A DNA stretch of 64,000 nt, from the NCBI GenBank assembly GCA_013398275.1, contig VZSE01013631.1, positions 1,965,394 through 2,029,393 on the forward strand. The letters run 5' to 3'. Positions within the stretch are counted from its first letter, which is position 1, and each line of letters opens with the position of its first letter. The stretch comes from Promerops cafer. Lineage: Eukaryota > Chordata > Aves > Passeriformes > Nectariniidae. The notes beneath the pieces are model-generated. The model saw nothing but the letters and a program-made list of their open reading frames with translations, did not search any database and was not told the DNA's origin. Of the stretch, positions 62,800 through 64,000 are shown piece by piece. Made by a program: the position numbers and the translations under genes.

Positions 62800-63336
62800 N
62801 NNNNNNNNNNNNNNNNNNNNNNNNNNNNNNNNNNNNNNNNNNNNNNNNNNNNNNNNNNNNNNNNNNNNNNNNNNNNNNNNNNNNNNNNNNNNNNNNNNNN
62901 NNNNNNNNNNNNNNNNNNNNNNNNNNNNNNNNNNNNNNNNNNNNNNNNNNNNNNNNNNNNNNNNNNNNNNNNNNNNNNNNNNNNNNNNNNNNNNNNNNNN
63001 NNNNNNNNNNNNNNNNNNNNNNNNNNNNNNNNNNNNNNNNNNNNNNNNNNNNNNNNNNNNNNNNNNNNNNNNNNNNNNNNNNNNNNNNNNNNNNNNNNNN
63101 NNNNNNNNNNNNNNNNNNNNNNNNNNNNNNNNNNNNNNNNNNNNNNNNNNNNNNNNNNNNNNNNNNNNNNNNNNNNNNNNNNNNNNNNNNNNNNNNNNNN
63201 NNNNNNNNNNNNNNNNNNNNNNNNNNNNNNNNNNNNNNNNNNNNNNNNNNNNNNNNNNNNNNNNNNNNNNNNNNNNNNNNNNNNNNNNNNNNNNNNNNNN
63301 NNNNNNNNNNNNNNNNNNNNNNNNNNNNNNNNNNNN
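62800..63336. other. Assembly gap (537 N) inside CR1
   Basis: Both flanks are CR1 in the same orientation and in the right order. The missing part should hold most of the reverse transcriptase palm and thumb. From general knowledge of CR1 ORF2 this is about 800-900 bp, longer than the N run. Confidence 0.9.
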
Positions 63337-63602
63337 AATGGAGTCACGTTGGCCAGCTTCCAGTCATCTGGAACCTCACCAGTGAGCCAGGACTGTTGGT
63401 AAATGATGGAGAGTGGCATCGCAAGCTCATCTGCAAGCTCCCTCCTCACCCTGGGATGGATCCCATCTGGTCCCATAGATTTATGAACATCCAAGCAGCT
63501 CAGGAGTTCCCTGACTGCCTCCTCCTGGATAACAGGGGGACCACTCTGCTCCCTGACACCATCTACCAACCCAGTGTGACAGCTGTCCTGAGGACAAGCC
63601 AT
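63337..63602 (-). pseudogene. CR1 ORF2 reverse transcriptase fragment
   Basis: The - strand frame reads VIQEEAVRELLSCLDVHKSM, GPDGIHPRVRRELADELA and SIIYQQSWLTGEVPDDWKL, ending ANVTP at the gap. This is the N-terminal part of the non-LTR reverse transcriptase domain of CR1, including the conserved S-GPDG-P fingers motif and the W-N-TP segment just before motif A. It is open over about 88 codons. Sequence farther right (63603-64000) is still CR1 by similarity, but its frame is interrupted. Confidence 0.9.
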
Positions 63603-64000
63603 CTACTCACTGAAGATTGAGGCAAAGAAGGCGTTAAACACTTCCACCTTCTCCTCATCTGCAGTTACCAAGTTCCCTCTCTCATCCAATAGAGAAAAAA
63701 GGTTGGTCTTACCCTTCCTTTTGCCATGAATATATTTGTAGAAACGTTTTTTATTATCCTTTACAGAAGTTGCCAAATTAAGTTTGAACTGAATTTTGGC
63801 CTATTTTTTTTTCCTACATGCCCTAGCAACCTCCTTAAACACTTCCTGAGAGACCTGACCCTCCTTCCAAAGATGATACATCCTTTTTCTATTCCTAAGT
63901 TCCTTCAAAACCTCATTGCCTATCCAGGCTGGAGGTTTGCCTAGTCGAGTCATCTTTCGGCACTCAGGGACAGTCTGTTCCTGTGCCCTCGAGATCTCTG

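Larger units (their letters stand above)
62299..64000 (-). mobile_element. CR1 LINE, long copy, antisense, runs off the window
   Basis: The left edge is the CR1 3' end in reverse ('tcacagaatcactaggttgg', 'aatagaccttcaagatcatc'). It continues through the ORF2 C-terminal region, a 537-N gap (62800-63336), the reverse transcriptase region and the segment upstream of it, to the window edge ('catctttcggcactcaggga'). It inserted in the ATP8A1 intron in the same transcriptional direction as that gene. It differs in its 3' region from the copies at 24.3 and 39.9 kb, so it belongs to another CR1 subfamily. At least 1.7 kb is spanned, counting N. Confidence 0.95.

Overview
The window is vertebrate nuclear DNA, almost certainly from a bird. 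It is sparsely coding and carries several CR1 LINE copies plus two short LTR pieces of a type common in birds. It also shows a GC-rich first-exon region lost in an assembly gap. Two protein-coding genes can be identified, both from exon translations: SHISA3 (+ strand, second coding exon at 49764-50215) and ATP8A1 (- strand, last two coding exons at 59815-59906 and 59378-59475). The convergent SHISA3/ATP8A1 order matches the order I know from human chromosome 4.

Layout: 1 to about 48.1 kb is a gene-poor region upstream of SHISA3. I found no convincing coding exon there on either strand. It holds CR1 fragments at 12.2, 14.5, 24.3 and 39.9 kb, two internally deleted LTR-like fragments at 25.2 and 41.3 kb, and an isolated CpG-rich block at 24.8-25.0 kb with a CTCF-like motif. 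It also holds a cluster of POU octamers around 26.3 kb and a few simple repeats. From 48.1 to 49.3 kb is the SHISA3 CpG island, interrupted by 517 N that very probably hide coding exon 1. SHISA3 exon 2 and its 3' UTR follow to about 51.1 kb. A convergent intergenic spacer of about 3.9 kb leads to the inferred distal end of the ATP8A1 3' UTR near 55.0 kb. That UTR runs to 59377 and contains a perfect 12-bp hairpin. From 59.5 kb to the end the sequence is ATP8A1 intron, into which a long CR1 (62.3 kb to beyond 64 kb, - strand) has inserted. The CR1 is broken by 537 N.

SHISA3 belongs to a family of endoplasmic reticulum adaptor proteins that dampen Wnt and FGF receptor maturation. ATP8A1 is a P4-ATPase aminophospholipid flippase. 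Nothing suggests they act together; they are only neighbours in a tail-to-tail arrangement. Three assembly defects matter for any reuse of this sequence: the gap over SHISA3 exon 1, the gap inside the CR1, and a false-looking duplication of about 190 bp around a single N at 62125. I found no RNA gene, CRISPR array or new multi-gene system. The most interesting items are candidate regulatory or structural elements and the assembly artefacts.
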